From the NCBI RefSeq assembly GCF_004138485.1, contig NZ_RYEV01000005.1, forward strand, positions 496,001 through 560,000: 64,000 nt of DNA, written 5' to 3'. The notes under the pieces are model-generated. The model made no database searches, had not been told where the DNA came from, and was given only the letters and a program-made list of their open reading frames with translations. Positions 17,198 to 26,908 of this stretch are shown here, piece by piece. This DNA comes from Peristeroidobacter soli (lineage in GTDB: Bacteria > Pseudomonadota > Gammaproteobacteria > Steroidobacterales > Steroidobacteraceae). The translations under genes and the position numbers were made by a program. How positions within the stretch are numbered: position 1 is the stretch's first letter; each line of letters starts with the position of its first letter.

Positions 17198-18361
17198 ATG
17201 AAGCGCACTCCCAAGGCCGGCTCTCGCAAGGCCGTCTCCAAAAAAGCGGCAGCCAGAAAGGCTCCGGCGTCGGTACCGGCCGAGCTGAGCTCGATCCGCC
17301 AGCAGATCGATGCGATCGATCAGCACATCCACGAGTTGCTGAACGAGCGCGCCCGCTTTGCCCAGCAGGTGGGCGAGTCCAAGCGCGGTGAGGGCATGAG
17401 CACGGCGGACTTTTACAAGCCCGAGCGCGAAGCGCAGGTGCTGCGCAATGCCATCGAGCGAAACAAAGGCCCGCTGCGCAACGACGAGATCGTGCGGCTG
17501 TTCCGCGAGATCATGTCCGCCTGTCTGGCCCAGCAGGAGCCGCTGAAGATCGCGTTCCTCGGTCCGGAGGGCACGTTCTCCCAACAGGCGGTGCTGAAAC
17601 ATTTCGGCCATTCGGTGCGGGCGCTGCCGCTGCCGGCGATCAGCGAAGTATTCGAGGAAGTGCAGGCCGGTCATGCCGACTTCGGCGTGGTGCCCATCGA
17701 GAATTCCACCGAGGGGACGGTCAATCACACGCTGGACATGTTTCTGAATTCGCCGCTGAAGATCTGCGGCGAGATCGAGCTGCGCATTCGTCAGCATCTG
17801 ATGGGCCGCATGAAAGGGCTGCAGAAAATCTCGCGTGTCTGCTCACATCCGCAGTCGCTGGCGCAGTGTCGGCAATGGCTGGATGAGCATCTTCCAAACA
17901 TCGAGCGCGTGCCGGTCAGTAGCAATGCCGAGGCAGCCCGCCGGGCCCGCGATGAGGACGGCACGGCGGCGATTGCCGGCGAGGCGGCGGCGGAGGTTTA
18001 CAACCTCGGCGTGCTCGTTCCGGAAATCGAGGACACGGCCGATAACACCACGCGCTTCCTGGTCGTCGGTCGCAAGCTGTTCAGCGCCAGCGGCCAGGAC
18101 AAAACCACCTTGCTAGTCTCGGCCGGCGACACGCAGTCGCCCGGCGCGCTGCATCGGTTGCTGGGGCCGCTGGCGGACAACGACATCACCATGACCCGCA
18201 TCGAATCCCGGCCGTCGCGCAAACGTAAATGGGATTATGTGTTCTTCATCGACGTGATCGGCCATGCCGAGCAGCCGCCGCTGTCCACGGCGCTGGATGA
18301 GCTGCGCAAAGCGTCCACTCTGTTTCGAGTGCTGGGCTCGTACCCGGCCGCGGTGCTGTAA
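17198..18361 (+). CDS. pheA: Bifunctional chorismate mutase/prephenate dehydratase (P-protein)
   Basis: Makes phenylpyruvate from chorismate. A Lys/Ala-rich leader of ~28 residues precedes an AroQ chorismate mutase (SIRQQIDAIDQHIHELLNER, KPEREAQVL), then the dehydratase (IAFLGPEGTFSQQAVLKHF; ENSTEGTVNHTLDMF) and a C-terminal ACT domain with the Phe-binding ESRP motif. Length of 387 is normal. The basic leader is unusual; a shorter start is possible but no better internal one is obvious. A hairpin lies just upstream. Confidence 0.96.
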   Translation: MKRTPKAGSRKAVSKKAAARKAPASVPAELSSIRQQIDAIDQHIHELLNERARFAQQVGESKRGEGMSTADFYKPEREAQVLRNAIERNKGPLRNDEIVRLFREIMSACLAQQEPLKIAFLGPEGTFSQQAVLKHFGHSVRALPLPAISEVFEEVQAGHADFGVVPIENSTEGTVNHTLDMFLNSPLKICGEIELRIRQHLMGRMKGLQKISRVCSHPQSLAQCRQWLDEHLPNIERVPVSSNAEAARRARDEDGTAAIAGEAAAEVYNLGVLVPEIEDTADNTTRFLVVGRKLFSASGQDKTTLLVSAGDTQSPGALHRLLGPLADNDITMTRIESRPSRKRKWDYVFFIDVIGHAEQPPLSTALDELRKASTLFRVLGSYPAAVL

Positions 18362-18392
18362 GGCCGGAATGAGGGTAGACTGGGCGCCCTGA

Positions 18393-18411
18393 GGCTCGGC
18401 GCCGCCGAGCC
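18393..18411 (+). other. Short GC-rich hairpin before aroA
   Basis: Perfect 8-bp stem GGCTCGGC/GCCGAGCC with a 3-base loop, 19 bases upstream of the aroA start. No T-run follows, so it is more likely an mRNA structure near the ribosome site than a terminator. Confidence 0.4.
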
Positions 18412-18430
18412 GGTGACCCCGTAAAACTAG

Positions 18431-19750
18431 ATGTCGCATTACATAGTCGAGCCCGTTTCTGGCGTTTCCGGCGCGGTCCGCGTGCCCGGCGATAAGTCCG
18501 TTTCACACCGTTCGCTCATGCTCGGCAGCATCGCCGATGGCGTGACCGAGGTGTCCGGCTTTCTGGAAAGCGAAGATTGCCTGTCGACCATGAAAGCGAT
18601 GCGCGCGCTCGGCGTGAAAATCGAGCAGATCGGCCCGCAGGCCGTGCGCGTTCATGGGGTCGGCATGCGCGGCTTGAAGCCGGCGAATCATGCGCTCGAC
18701 ATGGGCAACTCCGGCACGGCGATGCGCCTGATGACCGGTCTGTTGTCCGGCCAGTCCTTCAACAGCGAGCTGATCGGCGATTCCTCGCTGATGAAGCGTC
18801 CGATGGAACGCGCCGCGAAGCCGCTGCGCGAAATGGGTGCGCAGATCGCGACGCTCGACGGTAAACCGCCGGTGAAAATCACGGGCGGCGCGACGTTGAA
18901 AGGCATTCGTTATGAATTGCCCGTGGCGAGTGCCCAGGTGAAATCCGCGGTGCTGCTCGCCGGTTTGTATGCAAACACGCCGACGACGGTCATCGAGCCT
19001 GCGATCACGCGCGATCATACCGAGCGCATGTTGCTGAGCTTTGGCTGCCAGGTCGACGCCGCGCACGGAGAAGTGTCGCTGACGCCGCCCACGCAACTGA
19101 AAGCGTGCACGCTGGAAGTGCCGGGAGATTTTTCTTCCGCAGCCTTCTTCATGGTCGCAGGCTCGATCAATCCCAGGAAGGACGCCGTGCTGACCATCAC
19201 CGGCGTCGGCATCAATCCGACGCGCACCGGCCTGCTGGATATCCTGGCGCTGATGGGGGCGGACCTGCGCGTAGTGAATCATCGCTCCGCGGGCGCCGAG
19301 CCAGTCGCCGACATCGAAGTGCGTCCGGCGCAATTGCAAGGCATTCATGTGCCCGAACATCTGGTGCCCCTGGCGATCGATGAATTCCCAGTGCTGTTCG
19401 TCGCCGCGTCCTGCGCGCAGGGCGAGACCATCGTCACCGGTGCCGAGGAGCTGCGCGTGAAGGAAAGCGACCGCATTGCTGTCATGGCCGAGGGCCTGAA
19501 GGCGATGGGCGTGACCTGTGAAGTGCTGTCCGACGGCATTCGCATTCAGGGTCGTCCGGAAGGCAAGGTGTTCTCCGGCGGCACCGTCGACAGTCATGGC
19601 GATCACCGGATCGCTATGTCGTTCTCGGTGGCCAGCTTGCGCGCCGCCGCTCCGATCAAGATTCTGGATGTGGCCAATGTCGCCACCTCGTTCCCGGACT
19701 TCCCCGGCACCGCCGCCTCGGCGGGGCTGAACGTCACCGTGCATGGCTGA
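18431..19750 (+). CDS. aroA: 3-phosphoshikimate 1-carboxyvinyltransferase (EPSP synthase)
   Basis: Transfers enolpyruvyl from PEP to shikimate 3-phosphate. The N-terminal VPGDKSVSHRSLMLGSIADG and LDMGNSGTAMRLMTGLL segments are the two substrate loops, and KESDRIAVMAEGL and DHRIAMSF lie near the end. The Gly of the GNSGTAMR loop is intact. Length of 439 is normal. The stop overlaps the cmk start by eight bases, so the two are translated together. Shikimate product feeds chorismate to PheA encoded just upstream. Confidence 0.97.
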   Translation: MSHYIVEPVSGVSGAVRVPGDKSVSHRSLMLGSIADGVTEVSGFLESEDCLSTMKAMRALGVKIEQIGPQAVRVHGVGMRGLKPANHALDMGNSGTAMRLMTGLLSGQSFNSELIGDSSLMKRPMERAAKPLREMGAQIATLDGKPPVKITGGATLKGIRYELPVASAQVKSAVLLAGLYANTPTTVIEPAITRDHTERMLLSFGCQVDAAHGEVSLTPPTQLKACTLEVPGDFSSAAFFMVAGSINPRKDAVLTITGVGINPTRTGLLDILALMGADLRVVNHRSAGAEPVADIEVRPAQLQGIHVPEHLVPLAIDEFPVLFVAASCAQGETIVTGAEELRVKESDRIAVMAEGLKAMGVTCEVLSDGIRIQGRPEGKVFSGGTVDSHGDHRIAMSFSVASLRAAAPIKILDVANVATSFPDFPGTAASAGLNVTVHG

Positions 19751-20426
19751 TCCCACTCCGATCCTGACCATCGACGGCCCGAGCGGCTCGGGTAAAGGCA
19801 CGATCGCGCGGCGGGTCGCCGACCAGTTGGGGTGGCACCTGCTGGACAGTGGGGCGCTGTATCGGCTGGTGGCGCTCGCCGGGTTGCGCAAAGGCCTGGC
19901 TCAGGACGACCAGAGCGGTCACCAACGGGTCGCCGAGCAGCTGGATGTCAGATTCGGCCTGGCTTCGGATGGGGGCGAGCAGATCTGGCTGGAGGGCGAG
20001 GAGGTCAGCCGGGCCATCCGGACCGAGCAGACCGGCGAGGGCGCCTCCCAGGTGGGGGCGATGCCGGGCGTCCGTGCGGCCTTATTAGAGCGTCAGCGTG
20101 CATTTGCACAGGCTCCCGGGCTGGTGGCCGACGGGCGCGACATGGGTACCGTGGTTTTTCCGTCCGCCCGCCTCAAGATATACCTGACGGCCAGCGCCGA
20201 AGAGCGCGCGCGCAGGCGTTATAACCAGTTGAAAGACAAGGGCCTCGATGCTAACCTCGCCGCCCTTTCGCTGGACATCGCCGAGCGTGACCGACGCGAC
20301 GCAAGCCGCCCGATCGCCCCGCTAAAGCCCGCGGATGACGCGCAGATCGTGGACTCCACCTCGATGACGATTGACGCCGTCCTGGCCAGAGTTCTGGAAC
20401 TGGCCGCCGCGCGCTTCGGGCTCTGA
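19743..20426 (+). CDS. cmk: Cytidylate kinase
   Basis: Phosphorylates CMP and dCMP using ATP. The P-loop GPSGSGKGT lies at residues 12-20, with LLDSGALYRLVAL next as the CMP-binding segment, and ADGRDMGTVVFPSA and RDRRDASRPIAPLKPA later, all specific to Cmk. Length of 227 is normal. It overlaps aroA and precedes rpsA, the standard proteobacterial order. Confidence 0.97.
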   Translation: MADPTPILTIDGPSGSGKGTIARRVADQLGWHLLDSGALYRLVALAGLRKGLAQDDQSGHQRVAEQLDVRFGLASDGGEQIWLEGEEVSRAIRTEQTGEGASQVGAMPGVRAALLERQRAFAQAPGLVADGRDMGTVVFPSARLKIYLTASAEERARRRYNQLKDKGLDANLAALSLDIAERDRRDASRPIAPLKPADDAQIVDSTSMTIDAVLARVLELAAARFGL

Positions 20427-20555
20427 TTCCCAGCTGAAAGCGTTTGTTTCGATTTCTTGGCGCTGCGCCGGATGCGCGGCTTGATGCAACAACCCCTCGT
20501 CGGACCGGATGCCGGCAGGACAAACACGCGGGCCCACGTGGCCCTGGAAATACTC

Positions 20556-22235
<1,680 letters not shown>

Positions 22236-22260
22236 TTTTGTCCTCCGCGACAGTCAGCGG

Positions 22261-22288
22261 CACGGCGGTGGGGCATCCCACCGCCGTG
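22261..22288 (+). other. Perfect 12-bp hairpin between rpsA and ihfB
   Basis: CACGGCGGTGGG (22261-22272) pairs perfectly with CCCACCGCCGTG (22277-22288) around GCAT. No T-run follows. It may partly terminate or protect the rpsA transcript, letting ihfB be expressed at a different level. Confidence 0.6.
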
Positions 22289-22332
22289 TATGTCGCCTCA
22301 GGTTCTGTGGAAGAACAACAACGGGCCCGAGC

Positions 22333-22635
22333 ATGACCAAATCGGAACTCATCGAGCTCATTGCAGCCAAGCAGAAACATCTGCCAGCCAAGGATGTGGA
22401 GCTGGCGGTGAAGCAGGTGCTGGAGATCATGAGCGATGCCCTCGCGCAGGGCGGTCGTATCGAGATCCGCGGCTTCGGCAGCTTTTCATTGCATTTCCGT
22501 CCGCCTCGCCAGGGTCGCAATCCCAAGACCGGCGAGACCGTGGCGCTATCCGGCAAGTACGTGCCGCACTTCAAGCCCGGCAAGGACCTGCGCGAGCGCG
22601 TGAACGACGGCGCCGACAGTCCGATCCGCGACTAA
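22333..22635 (+). CDS. ihfB: Integration host factor subunit beta
   Basis: DNA-bending protein, one half of the IHF heterodimer. The 100 residues begin [20 protein letters not shown] and contain [23 protein letters not shown] (the beta-ribbon arm with the intercalating Pro) and [10 protein letters not shown]. This matches IhfB rather than IhfA or HU. It follows rpsA after 97 bases, as in most gammaproteobacteria. Confidence 0.97.
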   Translation: MTKSELIELIAAKQKHLPAKDVELAVKQVLEIMSDALAQGGRIEIRGFGSFSLHFRPPRQGRNPKTGETVALSGKYVPHFKPGKDLRERVNDGADSPIRD

Positions 22636-22664
22636 TTTTTGTCGATTCCCTTAGACTAGGGACC

Positions 22665-22955
22665 ATGTCCCGCGTCGTTTTCTATTTCACCGTTGCGCTG
22701 GCCGCGCTGGTGGCGCTGTTCGTCAGCGCCATGAACATCGATCGTGTCGAAGTGGAGCTGGCGTTCCTCAAGATCGCAACTCCGCTGGGACTGGCGCTGG
22801 TGGTGGCCTTCGTCGCCGGGCTGGTGGCGGGGCTGATCTGGCGCGTCTACTGGGTGGCCGAGCTGCTGAACGAGCGTGGCCGGCTGCGACGCGCTTTGCG
22901 CCTGGCCGAGCAGCGCGCCCGGGCCGCCGCCGCGACCGGGGAAAATGCCGGCTGA
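22665..22955 (+). CDS. lapA: LapA-type inner-membrane protein
   Basis: A 96-residue protein with two membrane helices (about 4-22 and 42-63) and a basic Ala/Arg-rich cytoplasmic tail, the DUF1049/LapA layout. NIDRVEVELAFLKIATPLGL between the helices is typical. LapA partners LapB in controlling LpxC turnover and lipopolysaccharide amount. The stop overlaps the lapB start by 11 bases. The start ATG 22665 begins MSRVVFYFTVAL. Confidence 0.88.
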   Translation: MSRVVFYFTVALAALVALFVSAMNIDRVEVELAFLKIATPLGLALVVAFVAGLVAGLIWRVYWVAELLNERGRLRRALRLAEQRARAAAATGENAG

Positions 22956-24135
22956 CCCGCCGTCCCTATTGCTGATCGTCGCGCTGTTCGTCGCCGCGGC
23001 TGCCGGCTGGCTATTCGGACGCTACCGTGCCAGCGCCGGCGCGACCCCTCCCGAACCGAACCGGCTCTCCGAAGAATATTTCCGGGGCCTGAGCTTCCTG
23101 CTCGATGAAGAGCCGGACAAGGCATTGGAAGTATTCCTGCGCATGGCCGATGTCGACAACGACACCGTCGAAACTCACTTCGCGCTGGGCAATCTGTATC
23201 GCCGCCGGGGGGAAGTGGAACGGGCGATTCGCGTGCACGAAAGCATCATGGCGCGGCCGTCGTTGAGCGACGACCATCGTCTGCACGCGATGTTTGCTCT
23301 GGGCGAGGATTACTTTCGCGCCGGCCTGTTCGATCGCGCCGAACGTTTGTTTCTACAGCTCGCCGACGGCGGCGGCCGTCACGTGCAGGCATTGCGATAT
23401 CTGTTACGGATCTACGAGCAGCAGCGCGATTGGGAGCAGGCCATCGTGGCGTATCGCAAGCTCGTCGCGGTCGCCTCTGCCGAGCATCCGACCGCGATCG
23501 CTCACTACCACTGTGAGCTCGCGGAGCAAATGCGTGCCAAGGGCGATTTCACCGGCGCTCGCGAACAACTGCATCACGCCCGGGATGCCCAACGTAACTT
23601 TCCTCGCGGCGCATTGATTCGCGCCGACATCGCGCTCGATATGAATCAGCCGGAGCTGGCGGCTTTGCTGTGTCAGCGCGCGGTCGAGTTGCATCCGAAG
23701 CTGCTGACATTGGCGCTGCCGCGAGTGATGCGTGCGATGCGCGGAACGGATGCGGTTGAGATCGAGCGTCGTTTTCGCGCGTGGATGCGACCTGATCCGG
23801 TGGCCCGTGCAGAGCTTGCATACGCCGCCATCGTGGCCGGCTTGGAACAGGAACCCTTCGTCCGCGAGTGTTTGCCCGACCTGCTGCGGGAGGATCCCAC
23901 GCTGGGCGAAATTGTGAGCGCCACGAGCGGCGATCCCTCACAGTTGACGGCGGAGCAATGCACCGCGCTGGCAACCGCGCTCGGCCGGATTCTCCGGCGC
24001 ACCCAACGCTATCGCTGCGTGGACTGCGGCTTCGCGAGCGCGGCGCATTTCTGGCAATGCCCCGGCTGCCGCAGCTGGGACGCGTTCGCGCCCGTGGCAT
24101 TGCTGGACCTGGCGCCCGGCATGTATCGCCGCTGA
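22945..24135 (+). CDS. lapB: Lipopolysaccharide assembly protein LapB
   Basis: Membrane-anchored TPR protein that presents LpxC to FtsH and coordinates lipopolysaccharide synthesis. The 396-residue chain has an N-terminal helix (about 6-22), a run of TPR units from residue ~45 (EPDKALEVFLRMADVDNDTV, THFALGNLYRRRGEVERAIR) and a C-terminal rubredoxin-like metal site with CVDCG and CPGC. The start ATG overlaps lapA. The DEEPDKALEVF segment is strongly characteristic. Confidence 0.95.
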   Translation: MPADPPSLLLIVALFVAAAAGWLFGRYRASAGATPPEPNRLSEEYFRGLSFLLDEEPDKALEVFLRMADVDNDTVETHFALGNLYRRRGEVERAIRVHESIMARPSLSDDHRLHAMFALGEDYFRAGLFDRAERLFLQLADGGGRHVQALRYLLRIYEQQRDWEQAIVAYRKLVAVASAEHPTAIAHYHCELAEQMRAKGDFTGAREQLHHARDAQRNFPRGALIRADIALDMNQPELAALLCQRAVELHPKLLTLALPRVMRAMRGTDAVEIERRFRAWMRPDPVARAELAYAAIVAGLEQEPFVRECLPDLLREDPTLGEIVSATSGDPSQLTAEQCTALATALGRILRRTQRYRCVDCGFASAAHFWQCPGCRSWDAFAPVALLDLAPGMYRR

Positions 24136-24261
24136 GCACATTTCCGTACCCATAATCGACCGATTGCGGGGCGTTTTCCCCAGATATCGAGCACCTTTCG
24201 CCACCCCTTCCGGCCGACACTCTCCGCCGCCGACAACGGCAAACCATTCAAGGAGAGAATC

Positions 24262-24561
24262 ATGTCGAGTCATTTCGTGAGGCGCTCGGTGCAGGTGCTG
24301 ATCTGCAGTCTGTTACCGGCGGCGGTCTGGGCCGGACCGGTGGATATCAATACCGCCGATGCCGCCACCATCGCCAAGGAGCTGCAGGGCATCGGGCTCA
24401 GCAAGGCGCAGGACATCGTCGAGTACCGAGAGAAGAACGGCGCCTTCAAGAGCGCCGACGAGCTGCGCAAGATCAAGGGCATCGGTGCCAAAACGTTGGA
24501 ACGAAACCGCGTCAATATCCGTATGGATTCGGCGACAACCGGCCCCCGCAAGGGCAGCTGA
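24262..24561 (+). CDS. ComEA-like helix-hairpin-helix protein
   Basis: Exported 99-residue protein with a signal peptide ending near AVWAG (residue ~25) and tandem helix-hairpin-helix motifs, [20 protein letters not shown] and [16 protein letters not shown]. Such proteins bind double-stranded DNA in the periplasm during natural transformation. AAGGAGAG lies just upstream of the ATG. No other competence genes are in the window, so transformation is not implied by this gene alone. Confidence 0.88.
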   Translation: MSSHFVRRSVQVLICSLLPAAVWAGPVDINTADAATIAKELQGIGLSKAQDIVEYREKNGAFKSADELRKIKGIGAKTLERNRVNIRMDSATTGPRKGS

Positions 24562-24583
24562 GCAGGGCAGTAGCGTGAACTGT

Positions 24584-24610
24584 GCCCGGTCACCAGCGAC
24601 CGGGCCTTTT
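24584..24610 (+). terminator. Rho-independent terminator after the comEA-like gene
   Basis: Perfect 8-bp stem GCCCGGTC (24584-24591) and GACCGGGC (24598-24605) with loop ACCAGC, followed by CTTTTGT. It separates the comEA-like gene from galU. Confidence 0.8.
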
Positions 24611-24682
24611 GTCACCCCTCCCGCGTCGGCCGCTTGCGATATCATCGGGGCCGCACCTAAGTACCCAACGCGGAGATGTGCA

Positions 24683-25576
24683 GTGGCGAAGACGAACGAG
24701 ATCAGAACGGCAGTATTTCCGGTGGCGGGGCGCGGCACGCGCTTCTTGCCGGCCACCAAGGCGAGCCCCAAGGAGATGTTGCCGATCGTCGACAAGCCGC
24801 TGATCCAGTATGCCGCCGAAGAGGCGCTCGCCGCCGGCGCGCGCAAGCTCGTGTTCATCACCGGCAGCTCCAAGCGCGCCATCGAAGATCATTTCGATTC
24901 CGACCACGAGCTGGAAGAAGCGCTGGAGGCGCAGAATAAGCACGACCTGCTCAAGGCACTCAAGGACATCGTGCCGTCGTGGGCCAGCTGTATTTACATT
25001 CGCCAGCCCTCGCCGCTCGGTCTGGGTCACGCCGTGTGGTGTGCCAAGCCGGTGGTCGGCGATGAACCTTTCTTCGTGCATCTCGCCGACGACTTGATCG
25101 ATGCGCCGACGCCGTGCCTGCGTCAGATGGCCGAAGTGTACGCAGAGCGTGGCGGCAGCGTGCTCGGTGTGGAAACCGTGCCGCGTACCGAAACCGACAA
25201 GTACGGCATCGTCGCGACCGAAGAGCGCGATGGCCGGGTCAGCAAAGTGAAACAGATCGTCGAGAAGCCGCGTCCGCAGAACGCGCCGTCGACGCTCGCG
25301 GTGGTCGGCCGTTATCTGTTGTCACCCACCATTTTCGCGAAGCTCGAAAACACCGGCCGCGGCGCCGGCGGCGAGATTCAGCTCACCGACGCGATCGCCG
25401 ATCTGCTCGACGAGGAGAGCGTGTTTGCTTATGAGTTCGAAGGCAAACGCTACGACTGCGGCAGCAAACTCGGGTATCTGCAAGCCACCGTCGAATACGG
25501 ATTGAAGCACGAAGCCCTGGGCACCAAGTTCCAGGACTATCTGCGCAACCTCGCGGCGACGCTGCCGCCGAAGTAA
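24683..25576 (+). CDS. galU: UTP-glucose-1-phosphate uridylyltransferase
   Basis: Makes UDP-glucose for polysaccharide and lipopolysaccharide synthesis. The 297-residue protein starts at GTG 24683 with CGGAG about seven bases upstream. The nucleotide loop [19 protein letters not shown] is followed by [23 protein letters not shown] and TDKYGIV, then [10 protein letters not shown] and [14 protein letters not shown], all specific to bacterial GalU. Confidence 0.96.
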   Translation: MAKTNEIRTAVFPVAGRGTRFLPATKASPKEMLPIVDKPLIQYAAEEALAAGARKLVFITGSSKRAIEDHFDSDHELEEALEAQNKHDLLKALKDIVPSWASCIYIRQPSPLGLGHAVWCAKPVVGDEPFFVHLADDLIDAPTPCLRQMAEVYAERGGSVLGVETVPRTETDKYGIVATEERDGRVSKVKQIVEKPRPQNAPSTLAVVGRYLLSPTIFAKLENTGRGAGGEIQLTDAIADLLDEESVFAYEFEGKRYDCGSKLGYLQATVEYGLKHEALGTKFQDYLRNLAATLPPK

Positions 25577-25597
25577 CTTTTGTTTCAGAGACCCAAG

Positions 25598-26908
25598 ATG
25601 TCAGCCAACTCAGATCTGCACGCCCGGCGCAACGCTGCGCTCACCAAGGGCATGTCCACCATGCTGCCCGTCTATATCGAGAAGGGGCAGAACGCGGAAG
25701 TTTGGGACGCGGACGGGCGTCGTTACGTCGACTTCGCCGGCGGTATCGCCGTGTTGAATACCGGTCACTTGCATCCGCATGTGAAGGCCGCTGTGGTGAA
25801 GCAGCTCGACGCGGGCTTCACGCATACCTGTGTGATGATCACGCCGTATCGTGTGGCGGTTGAATTGGCCGAGAAGCTCAATGCACTGGCGCCGGGGCCG
25901 ACGCCGAAGAAGACCATGCTGGTTACCACCGGTGCCGAAGCCGTGGAGAACGCGGTGAAGATCGCGCGTGCTCACACGGGGCGCTCCGCGGTGATCGCAT
26001 TCGGCGGCAGCTTCCATGGCCGCACTTATATGGCGATGGCGCTGACCGGCAAAGTATCACCTTACAAGGTGGGCTTCGGTCCGTTCCCTGGCGACGTTTA
26101 TCACGTGCCGTATCCGGTGACGTATCACGGTGTGACCTCGGACGACAGCCTCGCCGCGCTCGAACAGCTGTTCAAAGTCGCCGTCGAGCCGTCGCGCGTT
26201 GCCGCCATCATCATCGAGCCAGTGCTCGGCGAGGGTGGTTTCTATGCGGCGCCGGTGGAGTTCATGAAGGCGCTGCGCGCGCTGTGTGACAAGCATGGCA
26301 TCGTGCTCATCGTCGATGAGATCCAGACCGGTTTTGCCCGCACCGGCAAGATGTTTGCTATCGAGCACTACGGCGTCGAACCGGATCTGATGACCATGGC
26401 GAAGAGCCTCGCGGGCGGCTTCCCGCTGGCGGCGGTCGTCGGCAAGCAGCAGATCATGGATGCGCCGATCACCGGCGGGCTCGGCGGTACGTATGCAGGC
26501 TCGGCTGTGAGCTGTGCCGCTGCGCTCGCCGTGATCGAAGTGATGGAGAAGGAGAAGTTGCCGGCGCGTGCCAATCAGGTCGGCGACATCCTGATGCAGC
26601 GTCTGCGCAAGTTCCAGGGCGAGTTCACCTGCGTGGGTGAAGTGCGCGGGCTGGGCGCGATGGTCGCGATGGAGCTGGTGCGTAATCGCGATGCGCATGC
26701 GCCCGATGCGGATCTGGCCAAGGCGCTGGTCCAGCGCGCGGCGGCCAATGGCCTGGTGCTGCTCTCGTGCGGGCTCTATGCCAACGTGATTCGTTTGCTG
26801 GTGCCGCTGACCGCGTCCGACGCGATCATCAACGAAGGCCTCGACATCATCGAGAAATCACTCCGCGAGGTGCTGGCGGCGACGGCGCCGGTGGCTGCGA
26901 CCGGCTGA
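25598..26908 (+). CDS. gabT: 4-aminobutyrate aminotransferase
   Basis: Class III PLP aminotransferase, 436 residues, transferring the amino group of GABA to 2-oxoglutarate to give succinic semialdehyde. The PLP Lys is residue 269 in TMAKSLAGGFPL. The segments FAGGIAVLNTGHLHPHV, TTGAEAVENAVKIARAHTGR and IIIEPVLGEGGFYAAP match GabT. No gabD or transporter is adjacent. I use ATG 25598; a TTG at 25580 is a weaker choice. Its last 51 bases are overlapped on the other strand by the end of the protease gene. A related omega-amino acid substrate is possible. Confidence 0.9.
   Translation: MSANSDLHARRNAALTKGMSTMLPVYIEKGQNAEVWDADGRRYVDFAGGIAVLNTGHLHPHVKAAVVKQLDAGFTHTCVMITPYRVAVELAEKLNALAPGPTPKKTMLVTTGAEAVENAVKIARAHTGRSAVIAFGGSFHGRTYMAMALTGKVSPYKVGFGPFPGDVYHVPYPVTYHGVTSDDSLAALEQLFKVAVEPSRVAAIIIEPVLGEGGFYAAPVEFMKALRALCDKHGIVLIVDEIQTGFARTGKMFAIEHYGVEPDLMTMAKSLAGGFPLAAVVGKQQIMDAPITGGLGGTYAGSAVSCAAALAVIEVMEKEKLPARANQVGDILMQRLRKFQGEFTCVGEVRGLGAMVAMELVRNRDAHAPDADLAKALVQRAAANGLVLLSCGLYANVIRLLVPLTASDAIINEGLDIIEKSLREVLAATAPVAATG

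Noticed and set aside
22290-22664. A longer open frame running into lapA from upstream.
   Set aside because: It overlaps ihfB, which is certain, and LapA homologues begin at the MSRVVFYF start at 22665.
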